A stretch of DNA of 64,000 nt from NCBI GenBank assembly GCA_016707285.1, contig JADJIA010000003.1:620001-684000 (forward strand), read 5' to 3'. Positions 25,745 through 34,003 of the stretch are shown in pieces. The stretch comes from Ignavibacteriales bacterium (GTDB taxonomy: Bacteria > Bacteroidota > Ignavibacteria > Ignavibacteriales > Ignavibacteriaceae). A program made the translations under genes and the position numbers. The first letter of the stretch is position 1, and each line of letters begins with the position of its first letter. A model generated the notes under the pieces. It saw only the letters and a program-made list of their open reading frames with translations. It did no database searches and had not been told where the DNA came from.

Positions 25745-27778
25745 ATGAAAAGAAATAGAACACTTAAACTTTTTGAGAGAGCTTTAATCTTAAGCGCGTT
25801 GAAGGAATCATTTGTAAAACTGAACCCAAAAGTTATGATGCGCAATCCTGTTATGTTTTCAGTTGAAATAAGTACTCTCATAATGATGGTTATCACTTTG
25901 ATGTCGATGTTTACAAACGACATTGAATATGGAAGTTTTAATTACAACCTGGTAATTGCCGTTCTGCTATTCCTCACACTTCTTTTTGCCAATTTCGCTG
26001 AAGCGATTGCAGAAGCCAGAGGAAAGGCACAAGCAGCTTCCCTCCGTAAAACCAGAGAAGACACTCCCGCAAAAAGAATGGAAACCGATGGAACCATAAC
26101 GATTATAAATTCCGCTTCACTCTTAAAAGATGATTTATTTATTGCCGAAGCGGGTGACACAATTCCTTTGGATGGTGAAATAATAGATGGTATAGCATCC
26201 ATTGATGAATCTGCCATAACCGGTGAGTCGGCTCCCGTAATTAGAGAAGCCGGAACTGATCAGTCCGGAGTAATTGGCGGGACGAGAGTGCTTTCAGACA
26301 GGATAATTGTAAAAGTTACGACAGCACAAGGGGAGTCTTTCCTTGATAAAATGATCCAGCTTGTTGAAGGAGCCAACCGTCAAAAAACACCAAATGAGAT
26401 AGCTTTAACTCTTTTATTGGCAAGTTTTACAATCGTGTTTCTGGTGGTAACGGTTACTCTAAAACCATTCAGTGCCTTTGCAAATACACCCGTTACAATA
26501 ACCGCTCTCATTTCACTTTTTGTATGTCTGATTCCAACCACAATCGGGGGATTGCTTTCAGCTATTGGAATTGCAGGAATGGAAAGAGCTCTGGGAGCAA
26601 ATGTGATTGCAAAATCAGGGAAAGCCGTTGAAAATGCAGGTGACATCGATGTTGTATTGTTGGATAAAACAGGTACAATAACAATAGGGAACCGTAAAGC
26701 AACCAACTTTTTCCCGGTGGGTGACTCAACTTATGAAAATCTTTCAAAGTATTCACTCCTCAGTTCACTTTCTGATCCCACCCCTGAGGGTAAATCCATT
26801 GTAGAATTGGCAGATTCTTCAAAAAGAATGTTGTCAACAGAGCTCCTTGAGGGAGCAAAGTTTATACAATTCAGTGCAGAAACCAAAATGAGTGGTGTTG
26901 ACCTGAACGATGGAACAACCATCAGAAAAGGGGCGTGGTCGGCTATCCAAAAGTGGGCAACTAAAACTTCTGATAATTCCGGAGTTGATCTTAAATGTAG
27001 AGAGATTGGCGAAAACGGAGGAACCCCACTCGTTGTGGCGATGGATAAAAAAGTTCTGGGTGTAATTCAACTTGAAGACATTATAAAACCGGGAATCAAA
27101 GAGAGATTTGACAGATTACGCAAGATGGGCGTTAAAACTGTGATGGTTACGGGTGATAATCCTCTAACTGCGGCTTTTATTGCAAAACAGGCGGGGGTTG
27201 ATGATTTTATTGCCGAAGCCACACCGGTTGACAAATTAGAGTATATTTTAAAAGAGCAAAACGATGGCAAACTTGTGGCAATGATGGGGGATGGAACCAA
27301 CGATTCACCCGCTCTTGCCCAGGCTGATGTTGGTGTTGCCATGAATTCGGGTACACAAGCAGCCAAAGAAGCGGCAAACATGGTGGACCTTGATAATGAC
27401 CCCACCAAACTTCTTGAGGTAATCGAGATTGGAAAACAACTTTTGATTACAAGAGGGAATGTTACCACTTTCTCATTGGTCAACGATGTGGCGAAATATT
27501 TTGCGATTGTGCCGGCCCTTTTTTCAACCAGCATCCCGGCATTAAATTCACTGAATATCATGCAACTTTCAAGTCCAAATTCAGCCATCATATCTGCGGT
27601 CATTTTTAATGCATTTATTATTCCGGCTTTGATACCGCTTGCATTAAAAGGAGTAAAGTATAAACCTCTCGGTGCCTCGGCATTGTTAACCAGAAATTTA
27701 TTGATCTATGGTTTGGGTGGATTAATAGTTCCGGCGATAGCAATAAAACTTATTGATATGGCAGTCTCACTATTTTAA
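25745..27778 (+). CDS. kdpB: Potassium-transporting ATPase ATP-binding subunit KdpB
   Basis: 677 residues, a P-type ATPase of the KdpB class. It has the actuator motif ITGESAPV, the phosphorylation site LLDKTGTITIGN, nucleotide-binding residues around KMSGVDL and RKGAWSAI, and the hinge MMGDGTNDSPALAQADVGVA (cited in part). The N-terminal membrane helices (LVIAVLLFLTLLFANFAEA) and M5-M7 segments are present. It hydrolyses ATP to drive high-affinity K+ uptake through KdpA. The Ser of TGES, the site of inhibitory phosphorylation in the E. coli enzyme, is conserved. Confidence 0.98.
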   Translation: MKRNRTLKLFERALILSALKESFVKLNPKVMMRNPVMFSVEISTLIMMVITLMSMFTNDIEYGSFNYNLVIAVLLFLTLLFANFAEAIAEARGKAQAASLRKTREDTPAKRMETDGTITIINSASLLKDDLFIAEAGDTIPLDGEIIDGIASIDESAITGESAPVIREAGTDQSGVIGGTRVLSDRIIVKVTTAQGESFLDKMIQLVEGANRQKTPNEIALTLLLASFTIVFLVVTVTLKPFSAFANTPVTITALISLFVCLIPTTIGGLLSAIGIAGMERALGANVIAKSGKAVENAGDIDVVLLDKTGTITIGNRKATNFFPVGDSTYENLSKYSLLSSLSDPTPEGKSIVELADSSKRMLSTELLEGAKFIQFSAETKMSGVDLNDGTTIRKGAWSAIQKWATKTSDNSGVDLKCREIGENGGTPLVVAMDKKVLGVIQLEDIIKPGIKERFDRLRKMGVKTVMVTGDNPLTAAFIAKQAGVDDFIAEATPVDKLEYILKEQNDGKLVAMMGDGTNDSPALAQADVGVAMNSGTQAAKEAANMVDLDNDPTKLLEVIEIGKQLLITRGNVTTFSLVNDVAKYFAIVPALFSTSIPALNSLNIMQLSSPNSAIISAVIFNAFIIPALIPLALKGVKYKPLGASALLTRNLLIYGLGGLIVPAIAIKLIDMAVSLF

Positions 27779-27789
27779 GGAGTCAGAAT

Positions 27790-28359
27790 ATGAAACCGTT
27801 TATAAAAGACATTAAACTTCACTTTGTAACTTTGTTGATTTTTGGAATTGTTTTTCCATTGATAATATGGTTGTTCAGTTTGGGTGAACCAACCTCGGCG
27901 TTTGGCAATCCCATCTACAAAAATGGTAAAATTGCAGGATTTGAAAATCTTGGACAAAATTTCCATTCAGATGGTTATTTTTGGGGAAGACCTTCGGCAG
28001 TTAATTATAATGCAGCTGCCACCGGTGGTTCAAATAAATCAGTCTCCGATTCTTTTTATAATGCAACCATTCAAGAGAGAATAAACGACTTTCTGAAAAG
28101 AAATCCTGGAGTTAAAAAGGAGGAGATTCCTTCAGATATAATAACTGCCTCGGGAAGTGGAGTGGATCCACACATCTCAGTTCAAGCTGCGATTATACAA
28201 ATTAAAAGAGTTGCAAAAGCGAGACATCTTCCGGAGATGGAAGTAACAAAAATTGTGATCGAGAATATTGCCCCGCCACTTCTGGGAATGTTTGGTACAT
28301 CAAAGGTTAATGTCCTTAAATTAAATCTTAGTTTGGATTCTAAAACCAAAGAAATTTAA
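27790..28359 (+). CDS. kdpC: Potassium-transporting ATPase subunit KdpC
   Basis: 189 residues with one N-terminal transmembrane helix (HFVTLLIFGIVFPLIIWLF) and a periplasmic domain. The family motifs GRPSAVNYNAAATGGSN, SGSGVDPHIS and the C-terminal LNLSLD are present. KdpC is an accessory subunit contacting KdpA and affecting ATP affinity. The RBS AAGGAGTCAG is strong. The truncated kdpD follows 1 bp after the stop. Confidence 0.97.
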   Translation: MKPFIKDIKLHFVTLLIFGIVFPLIIWLFSLGEPTSAFGNPIYKNGKIAGFENLGQNFHSDGYFWGRPSAVNYNAAATGGSNKSVSDSFYNATIQERINDFLKRNPGVKKEEIPSDIITASGSGVDPHISVQAAIIQIKRVAKARHLPEMEVTKIVIENIAPPLLGMFGTSKVNVLKLNLSLDSKTKEI

Positions 28360-28360
28360 T

Positions 28361-29509
28361 ATGTCAACTCAAATTCGAAGTTCTGCTCTCCAGTTTTTAA
28401 ATCTCATCAGAGAGTCAAAAAAAGGAAAATTAAAGATATACATCGGTATGGCAGCCGGAGTAGGGAAAACTTATCGAATGCTTCTTGAGGCAAAAGAATT
28501 ACTTACGAACAATATTGATGTGGTTGCCGGGTATATTGAGACTCATGGCAGGAAGGAGACAATAAAACTTTTAGACGGCATTCCTGTTTTGGAGAGGAAA
28601 AAGGTGTTTTACAAAGGGAAACAACTCGAGGAGTTTGATCTTGAGTCGGTTCTGCTGCAAAACCCCGAAATTGTTCTTGTGGATGAACTTGCTCACACAA
28701 ACATTCCCGGTTCGGCAAATCAAAAAAGATGGCAGGATGTCCTTCAATTGATCGATTCAGGCATCAGTGTAATCACAACTGTCAACATTCAGCATATCGA
28801 AAGTCTGAACGAACAGGTTGAAAAAATCACCGGCATAAAAATCTCGGAAAGGGTACCCGATACCATAATTCACCAGGCTGATGAAGTTGTGAATATCGAC
28901 CTTACAATAGAGGATTTAATAGATCGACTGAAAGAAGGGAAGATATACGATCCAACTAAAGTTACAACTGCATTGGACAACTTTTTTCAAAATGACAAAC
29001 TTCTTTTGTTAAGAGACCTGGCGTTAAAAGAGGTGTCGCATCAAGTGGAGCGGAAAATAATCAGTCAGATTCCAATTGGTAATCGGCAAAAGATGGAGGC
29101 GATAGTGACGGCAATAAGCAGCAACTATCATTCTGCCAAAAGAGTTATCAGAAAGTCTTCCCGAATAGTTTCAATTTACAATTCCAAGTGGTACACGGTT
29201 TATGTACAAACCCCAAAAGAGGAACCTCTAAAAATTGATCCAAAAGTTCAGCGACAACTGATCAACAATTTTAAACTTGCCACAGAGCTGGGGTCAGAGG
29301 TTGTAGAAATCAAAGGTATTGAGGTGGCAAAAGAGCTTGTTAAATTTGCTGTCTCGGTTGAAGCTTCACTTATTGTTATAGGGAAACCCTCTTTTTCCAT
29401 ACTTTACAGACTTAGAATAAAAAACTTTTTTAGAGAATTAACCAACTTAACAAACAAAGAAAACATCGATTTGTTTCTGATTGCTTCAAATGATGACAAT
29501 AAAAAATAA
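28361..29509 (+). CDS. Stand-alone KdpD sensor domain plus universal-stress-like domain (no kinase core)
   Basis: 382 residues. Residues ~20-230 are the KdpD N-terminal domain: Walker A KIYIGMAAGVGKTYRML, VVAGYIETHGRKET, Walker B EIVLVDELAHTNIPGSAN, and VNIQHIESLNEQV. Residues ~250-380 form a Usp-like domain (SIYNSKWYTVYVQ; ASLIVIGKPS). The four-helix membrane region and the HisKA/HATPase core of full KdpD are absent; the protein ends after the Usp domain. A separate kinase gene overlaps its 3' end. It probably acts as the cytoplasmic K+, ATP or turgor-sensing module that modulates that kinase. Such short KdpD proteins are known from several bacteria; the signal chain here is inferred. Confidence 0.9.
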   Translation: MSTQIRSSALQFLNLIRESKKGKLKIYIGMAAGVGKTYRMLLEAKELLTNNIDVVAGYIETHGRKETIKLLDGIPVLERKKVFYKGKQLEEFDLESVLLQNPEIVLVDELAHTNIPGSANQKRWQDVLQLIDSGISVITTVNIQHIESLNEQVEKITGIKISERVPDTIIHQADEVVNIDLTIEDLIDRLKEGKIYDPTKVTTALDNFFQNDKLLLLRDLALKEVSHQVERKIISQIPIGNRQKMEAIVTAISSNYHSAKRVIRKSSRIVSIYNSKWYTVYVQTPKEEPLKIDPKVQRQLINNFKLATELGSEVVEIKGIEVAKELVKFAVSVEASLIVIGKPSFSILYRLRIKNFFRELTNLTNKENIDLFLIASNDDNKK

Positions 29510-31352
29510 GATCATATTTGGCCTTGGCGGGCTTTTTCTGTTAATCCTCCTTCTGGGACTTGCCGGAATTGGTTTCATAAATCATCTTGCCCAAAAATCA
29601 AAAGGCACCATAGTTGATAATTATCATTCCATCGGTTATACCGTTTCAATGATGGATAATTTAGACATCATTTATCAGATGGAACAAAAAAAGTTATTGG
29701 ACACAGCGGTCGATTCAACACACTCCCGGTTTTTGTGGGAAGCAAAATCAAATTTTGAGAAGGCATTGTCGAGAGAGACTCAAAACATTACGGAGGAGAA
29801 TGAAGATAAAATAGTTGTTTTGTTGCAGGAGAAATACAGAAATTTTCTATCAGGCTACAGTGAAGACTTTGATTCGGGTTTAACTTTGCGTGAAAAAACT
29901 GCAAGAATGGAGTTGCTTTTCACAGAGGTTAAAAATGCAATAATGCAGATTTACGATTTGAATATGAAAGCAATTCTCGACAAAAATGAAAACCTGGTTT
30001 CAACTTCAAACACTTTAACAATATATCTTGTTTTAACGGTTTTGGTTAGCATCATAATGGCGTTGATCATGATTTTTGCATTCCCGCAACAAATAATTAG
30101 ACCGCTAAGCGATCTGACAGAAAAAATTGAGATGATAAATGAGGGGAAATATCACCAGCGATTGGATGTGGTGAGTAACGATGAAATCGGCATCCTGGCA
30201 AAAACTTTTAACAACATGGCTGAAAAACTTGAGAGTTATGAAGCTCAACACTATGATGAGATAATTTTTGAGAAAAAAAGAATGGAGTCGTTGGTTGAAT
30301 CACTAAAAGATGCCGTTATACTGATCGATGAAAACAGGATGGTTGTGTTGATCAATAACACCGTTTTGAAGATAACAGGATTGGAAGAAAAAGAAATTCT
30401 GAATCAACGAATTGATGAAGTGGCAGGAAAAAATGATCTTATAAAAACGATTGAAAATTTAATACCCCGGATCAGGAAAGACCGTGAAACAGATATAAAA
30501 CCTTTAAGAATCATTCTCGATGGGGAGGAGTATTTTTATAAACTTGAATTTGATGAGATTCTCACTTATTCAGCCTTCCTTAAAAAGGAGATGTTTATTG
30601 GAACCATGATCCGGCTTAAGGATGTAACACTGTTTCAAAAAAGAGACACAGCAAAAACCAATTTACTGGCAACCGTTTCACATGAGTTAAAAACTCCGTT
30701 ATCTTCAATAAATCTTAGTCTTAAAATGCTGGATGATAATAGAGTCGGGGAGTTAAATCATGAACAAAAAGAGTTGGTGGTTGCTCTTAGGAACCAAAGT
30801 AACAGGTTATCGAGAGTGATTAAAGACCTGCTTGAGTTTTCACAGATTGAAACAGGAAACATAAAGTTGAATATGGGGATATTAAATCCCACTGACATTC
30901 TGGAGTTGAGTGTTACTGCTTTAATGATGTCAATTTCTGAAAAGAAGATTGATCTGGTGGTGGATCTGGATGAAAACCTTCCCAAAGTTTTTGGAGATAT
31001 CGAAAAATCAGTATTTGTATATGTAAATCTGCTTAACAATGCCATTCGTTATTCACCAGTGGGGAGTTCAATCACTCTTTCAATCAAAGCCGACCAGAAG
31101 CATGTCAGATTCTATGTTAAAGATTCCGGTCCCGGAATTCCCAAAGATGATCAGGAAAAATTGTTTAAAAGGTATGCCCAGTTAAATCCCAAAGAAAAAA
31201 CAGGGTGGGGGCTTGGACTCGCCATCGCAAAAGATTTTGTGCTTGCTCAAAGTGGAGATATCTATGTGCAGAGTGAACCGGGTAAGGGATGTGAATTTTG
31301 TTTTACCTTGCCTTTAGCACTGGGGAAAGGGTCAAATGCGATTATTCTCTGA
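29490..31352 (+). CDS. Transmembrane histidine kinase of the kdp locus (HAMP-PAS-HisKA-HATPase)
   Basis: About 620 residues. The first membrane helix is IIFGLGGLFLLILLLGLAGI, and the periplasmic four-helix-like sensor lies at ~30-165. The second helix (TIYLVLTVLVSIIMALIMIF) precedes a HAMP domain (IIRPLSDLTEKIEMINEGKY). A PAS domain (DAVILIDENRMVVLINNTVL) follows. HisKA has the H-box ATVSHELKTPLSSINL, and the HATPase has N-box NLLNNAIRYSP and G-boxes DSGPGIP and GWGLGLAIAK. Start is ATG 29490 or 29493, overlapping the KdpD-like gene by ~20 bp, so the two are coupled. It is the likely partner of the NtrC-type regulator upstream of kdp. Confidence 0.92.
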   Translation: MMTIKNKIIFGLGGLFLLILLLGLAGIGFINHLAQKSKGTIVDNYHSIGYTVSMMDNLDIIYQMEQKKLLDTAVDSTHSRFLWEAKSNFEKALSRETQNITEENEDKIVVLLQEKYRNFLSGYSEDFDSGLTLREKTARMELLFTEVKNAIMQIYDLNMKAILDKNENLVSTSNTLTIYLVLTVLVSIIMALIMIFAFPQQIIRPLSDLTEKIEMINEGKYHQRLDVVSNDEIGILAKTFNNMAEKLESYEAQHYDEIIFEKKRMESLVESLKDAVILIDENRMVVLINNTVLKITGLEEKEILNQRIDEVAGKNDLIKTIENLIPRIRKDRETDIKPLRIILDGEEYFYKLEFDEILTYSAFLKKEMFIGTMIRLKDVTLFQKRDTAKTNLLATVSHELKTPLSSINLSLKMLDDNRVGELNHEQKELVVALRNQSNRLSRVIKDLLEFSQIETGNIKLNMGILNPTDILELSVTALMMSISEKKIDLVVDLDENLPKVFGDIEKSVFVYVNLLNNAIRYSPVGSSITLSIKADQKHVRFYVKDSGPGIPKDDQEKLFKRYAQLNPKEKTGWGLGLAIAKDFVLAQSGDIYVQSEPGKGCEFCFTLPLALGKGSNAIIL

Positions 31353-31370
31353 AATTTGATAATTTTGAGG

Positions 31371-31474
31371 GAAGTCACAGAGTCACGAAGTCACAGAGTC
31401 ACAGAGTCACGAAGTCACAGAGTCACGAAGTCACAGAGTCACGAAGTCACAGAGTCACAGAGTCACAGAGTCAC
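31371..31474. repeat. Octamer tandem array, 13 units
   Basis: Thirteen gapless 8-bp units alternating GAAGTCAC and AGAGTCAC, with only the first two bases varying. It lies after the kinase gene and runs straight into a 55-bp dispersed repeat. An ORF reading through it is repeat-derived and not called. Confidence 0.95.
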
Positions 31475-31526
31475 GGATTTTGGCCGTCAGTGTGAGGAGT
31501 GGTAATCGTCTCGATTGCCGTCTGCA
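31472..31526. repeat. 55-bp dispersed repeat, copy 1, with internal hairpin
   Basis: Matches 37529-37583 at 47 of 55 positions without gaps. The conserved core is GTGAGGAGTGGTAATCGTC then CGATTGCC. GGTAATCG (31501-31508) and CGATTGCC (31512-31519) form an 8-bp stem with one G-U pair and a 3-nt loop. It begins at the last bases of the GTCAC array. Confidence 0.85.
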
Positions 31527-31550
31527 GAATAAAAATTGCTTGATTTTCAC

Positions 31551-31558
31551 TATCTTTG
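31551..31558 (+). promoter_or_regulatory. Possible -7 promoter element of the acyl-CoA dehydrogenase gene
   Basis: TATCTTTG fits the TAnnTTTG -7 element used by the primary sigma factor of Bacteroidetes. No convincing -33 TTTG is seen at the usual distance, so this is weak. The start codon is ~45 bp downstream. Confidence 0.3.
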
Positions 31559-31602
31559 TACAACGGATATTTTTTGGAGATCAATAATTAAAAGGATTGT
31601 TC

Positions 31603-32742
31603 ATGAATTTTGAATTAACTGAAGAACAGTTGATGATTCAGCAAATGGCACGGGAATTTGCTCAGGAAAAAATTGCACCAACAGCAGTAGAAAGGGATAT
31701 CAGCACTGAATTTCCCTTTGAAATAATTAAAGAAATGGGAGAATTGGGATTTATGGGGATGATGGTTTCACCCGATTATGGTGGAGCCGGTTTGGATACT
31801 GTCAGTTATGTTTTGGCAATGGCTGAAATATCAAAAGTGGATGCCAGTGTTGGAGTGGTGATGTCTGTTAACAATTCATTGGTATGTTGGGGATTGGAAC
31901 ATTATGCATCAGATTTTCTTAAAGAGAAATACCTGATTCCACTTGCAAGTGGACAAAAACTTGGTGCTTTTGCCCTGTCTGAGCCTGAAGCCGGAAGCGA
32001 TGCAACAAATCAGCATACCGAAGCGGTGAAGGTTGGCGATAACTGGTCGGTTAATGGAATTAAAAACTGGATTACAAACGGAAAAAACGCCGATTATTAT
32101 CTTGTGATGGCACAAACCAACAGAGAACTCCGCCACAAAGGAATCACCACTTTCCTTATTGAAAAAGGAACCCCGGGATTTGATCAGGCGAAAAAAGAGG
32201 ATAAACTTGGAATTCGTTCATCTGACACCTGTTCCATCAGTTTTTCTGATTGCCTTGTCCCCCACGAAAATATAGTATGGGAAGAGGGAAAAGGATTTAA
32301 TTTTGCGATGAAAACCCTCAACGGTGGAAGAATCGGAATTGCCGCCCAGGCACTTGGAATTGCCGAGGCATCGCTTGAAGCTTCGATAAATTATTCAAAA
32401 CAGAGAAAAGCTTTTGGCACCGAGATTAAAAATCATCAGGCAATTCAGTTCAAAATCGCTGACATGGCAGTGCAGGTTGAAGCTTCAAAACTTCTTATTC
32501 TTGAAGCAGCAGCTTTGAAGGATGCCGGCAAAGATTACACAAAGCAGGCTGCAATGGCAAAGCTTTATGCATCCAAAGTTGCAGTTGATTGTGCTCTTGA
32601 AGCTATTCAGATTCATGGCGGTTATGGTTATGTTCGTGAATATCTTGTAGAAAGATATCTTCGCGATGCCAAAATCACAGAGATATATGAAGGTACCTCA
32701 GAAATTCAGAGAGTGGTAATCGCAAGAGAACTGCTAAAATAA
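31603..32742 (+). CDS. Acyl-CoA dehydrogenase, short/branched-chain type
   Basis: 379 residues from ATG 31603 with RBS AAAGGA. The N-terminal helical domain reads LTEEQLMIQQMAREFAQEKI. FAD- and substrate-binding strands are FALSEPEAGSDATNQ and WITNGKNADYYLVMAQT. The C-terminal domain contains QHGGYGY-like IQIHGGYGYVREYLVERYLR and the catalytic Glu in EIYEGTSEIQRVVIARELL. It oxidises acyl-CoA to enoyl-CoA, passing electrons to ETF. Butyryl- or branched-chain acyl-CoA is the most likely substrate class; it is not linked to other beta-oxidation genes here. Confidence 0.93.
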   Translation: MNFELTEEQLMIQQMAREFAQEKIAPTAVERDISTEFPFEIIKEMGELGFMGMMVSPDYGGAGLDTVSYVLAMAEISKVDASVGVVMSVNNSLVCWGLEHYASDFLKEKYLIPLASGQKLGAFALSEPEAGSDATNQHTEAVKVGDNWSVNGIKNWITNGKNADYYLVMAQTNRELRHKGITTFLIEKGTPGFDQAKKEDKLGIRSSDTCSISFSDCLVPHENIVWEEGKGFNFAMKTLNGGRIGIAAQALGIAEASLEASINYSKQRKAFGTEIKNHQAIQFKIADMAVQVEASKLLILEAAALKDAGKDYTKQAAMAKLYASKVAVDCALEAIQIHGGYGYVREYLVERYLRDAKITEIYEGTSEIQRVVIARELLK

Positions 32743-32744
32743 AG

Positions 32745-32803
32745 CAGGTTTCAGGTAACAGGTCAATAAATGAAACTTCTCTGTGTTCTCTGTGTTCTCT
32801 GTG
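32745..32803. repeat. 7-bp then 9-bp short arrays spanning the start of the YidD-like gene
   Basis: CAGGTTT, CAGGTAA, CAGGTCA (32745-32765) are three heptamers just before the ATG at 32770. TTCTCTGTG repeated three times perfectly (32777-32803) lies inside the coding region and encodes its signal-peptide core. Confidence 0.85.
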
Positions 32804-33171
32804 GTTTATTTAACTCCCAATCCTTTACACAAAGCTGGGAGCCAAAACCGATCGATTATACTGAGGAGATACAAGCAAAGTCAAAATACTATAAAATTGA
32901 AGGCGATATCCCGGAGGCGGCATTTAAGCTGTTGGTAAACGGATATCGCCTTTTTATTTCCGAGCCCGATGGAGAAAATTGTCCTTTTAACCCAAGTTGT
33001 TCACGGTTTTTTGTGGATGCTCTTGGTCAAACAAATATAATTGAGGCATTTCTTCTGGCATCCGACCGACTTATCCGTGACACAAGTTTTGGTAATAAAT
33101 ATAAACACTACCATATCGATAAATACGGTTATCTGGTAGATCCCCCCTCCCGCTACATTTCAGGCAATTGA
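32770..33171 (+). CDS. Exported YidD-like (membrane protein insertion efficiency factor family) protein
   Basis: 133 residues. The C-terminal ~80 residues match the YidD/UPF0161 pattern: VNGYRLFISEPDGENCPFNP then SCSRFFVDALGQTNIIEAFL and a final SDRLIRD region, with the conserved Cys pair. Ordinary YidD is ~70-85 residues and cytoplasmic. Here a signal-like N-terminus (KLLCVLCVLCGLF) and a ~45-residue spacer are added, so this copy is probably exported. The signal core is encoded by a perfect 9-bp tandem repeat. No internal Met offers another start. It is followed after 1 bp by a membrane-protein gene, and the three genes here look like one operon. Confidence 0.78.
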   Translation: MKLLCVLCVLCGLFNSQSFTQSWEPKPIDYTEEIQAKSKYYKIEGDIPEAAFKLLVNGYRLFISEPDGENCPFNPSCSRFFVDALGQTNIIEAFLLASDRLIRDTSFGNKYKHYHIDKYGYLVDPPSRYISGN

Positions 33172-33172
33172 A

Positions 33173-34003
33173 TTGAGATTCAGGTTAACTCTCGTCTCCA
33201 TTCTTTTTGTTTTCTCTGTATCCGCCCAAAACGGACTTCATTCTCCGGAAAAAATTTTAAGTTTTGGAAAACATATTTATGAGCTCGGGTTTCATGACAA
33301 GGCAAAATATGAATTTGAACGATTAACGGGCACTCCTCAATTTAATGAAAAAACACAGTTTTATATCGACCTTTGTAGAATTGAGCTTGAAGATTATCTT
33401 ACTTTTACCAACAACCGTTATCTGCCCCACCTGCGATACGCAATAGATAAAAAGAGGTTTGAGTCGGGAATTGATGTTATTGTCAGTCCTGATAGACTTG
33501 AAATAACGGACACAAGTGAATTATCACTGAACATATTAAAATTGAAAATTCTTTCTGATATCAGGTCTAAAAAATTTGATGATGTTGACAAAAATTCCAT
33601 ACACCTTTTTGGTAGTGAGGGGAGTGAATTCCTTTTAGACAATCTGGTGGAGAGAGTTGACCCTTCTACAAAATCTCCACTTTTTGCAGGGATACTCTCG
33701 GCGATAGTGCCGGGTTTGGGAAGAGTTTACACCGGGAATTATGGAGATGCTGCAGCGAGTCTGTTTATCACAAGTATTTTTGCATATCTTGCTTATTCCA
33801 ACTTTTTTGACGGACATTACCAGAGAGCCTGGATTTTTACGGGAATTGCGGCATTTTTTCAAGGCGGAAATATTTATGGTTCGGTTGCTTCAGCAAAAAT
33901 TTATAATGAATCGCAGAGAGAGTTGACCGAAAAGAAGTTTTGGGAGTATTATCAAAAATCAAAACCGTTGAAACAACCAAACAAGATAGTGGAGGAGGAG
34001 TGA
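33173..34003 (+). CDS. Secreted/membrane protein, TPR-like N-terminus and C-terminal membrane hairpin (paralogue 1)
   Basis: 276 residues starting at TTG, 1 bp after the YidD-like stop, with signal peptide LVSILFVFSVSAQ. Residues ~25-150 are helical and resemble degenerate TPR units (ELGFHDKAKYEFERL). The C-terminus has a motif LSAIVPGLGRVYTGNYGDAA embedded in two or three hydrophobic segments (SLFITSIFAYLAYSNFF; AWIFTGIAAFFQGG). The PGxGxxYxGxY motif recurs in the next gene, so the two are diverged paralogues. In Bacteroidota such proteins (DUF5683-like) are found near yidD, to my recollection. Function unknown; envelope location likely. Confidence 0.7.
   Translation: MRFRLTLVSILFVFSVSAQNGLHSPEKILSFGKHIYELGFHDKAKYEFERLTGTPQFNEKTQFYIDLCRIELEDYLTFTNNRYLPHLRYAIDKKRFESGIDVIVSPDRLEITDTSELSLNILKLKILSDIRSKKFDDVDKNSIHLFGSEGSEFLLDNLVERVDPSTKSPLFAGILSAIVPGLGRVYTGNYGDAAASLFITSIFAYLAYSNFFDGHYQRAWIFTGIAAFFQGGNIYGSVASAKIYNESQRELTEKKFWEYYQKSKPLKQPNKIVEEE

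Noticed and set aside
26380..27603. Long antisense ORFs opposite kdpB (up to 178 codons)
   Set aside because: They are mirror frames of a strongly conserved ATPase, with no signals of their own.
31371..31474. Possible CRISPR array
   Set aside because: The repeat unit is only 8 bp with no spacers and no cas genes nearby; it is a simple tandem array.
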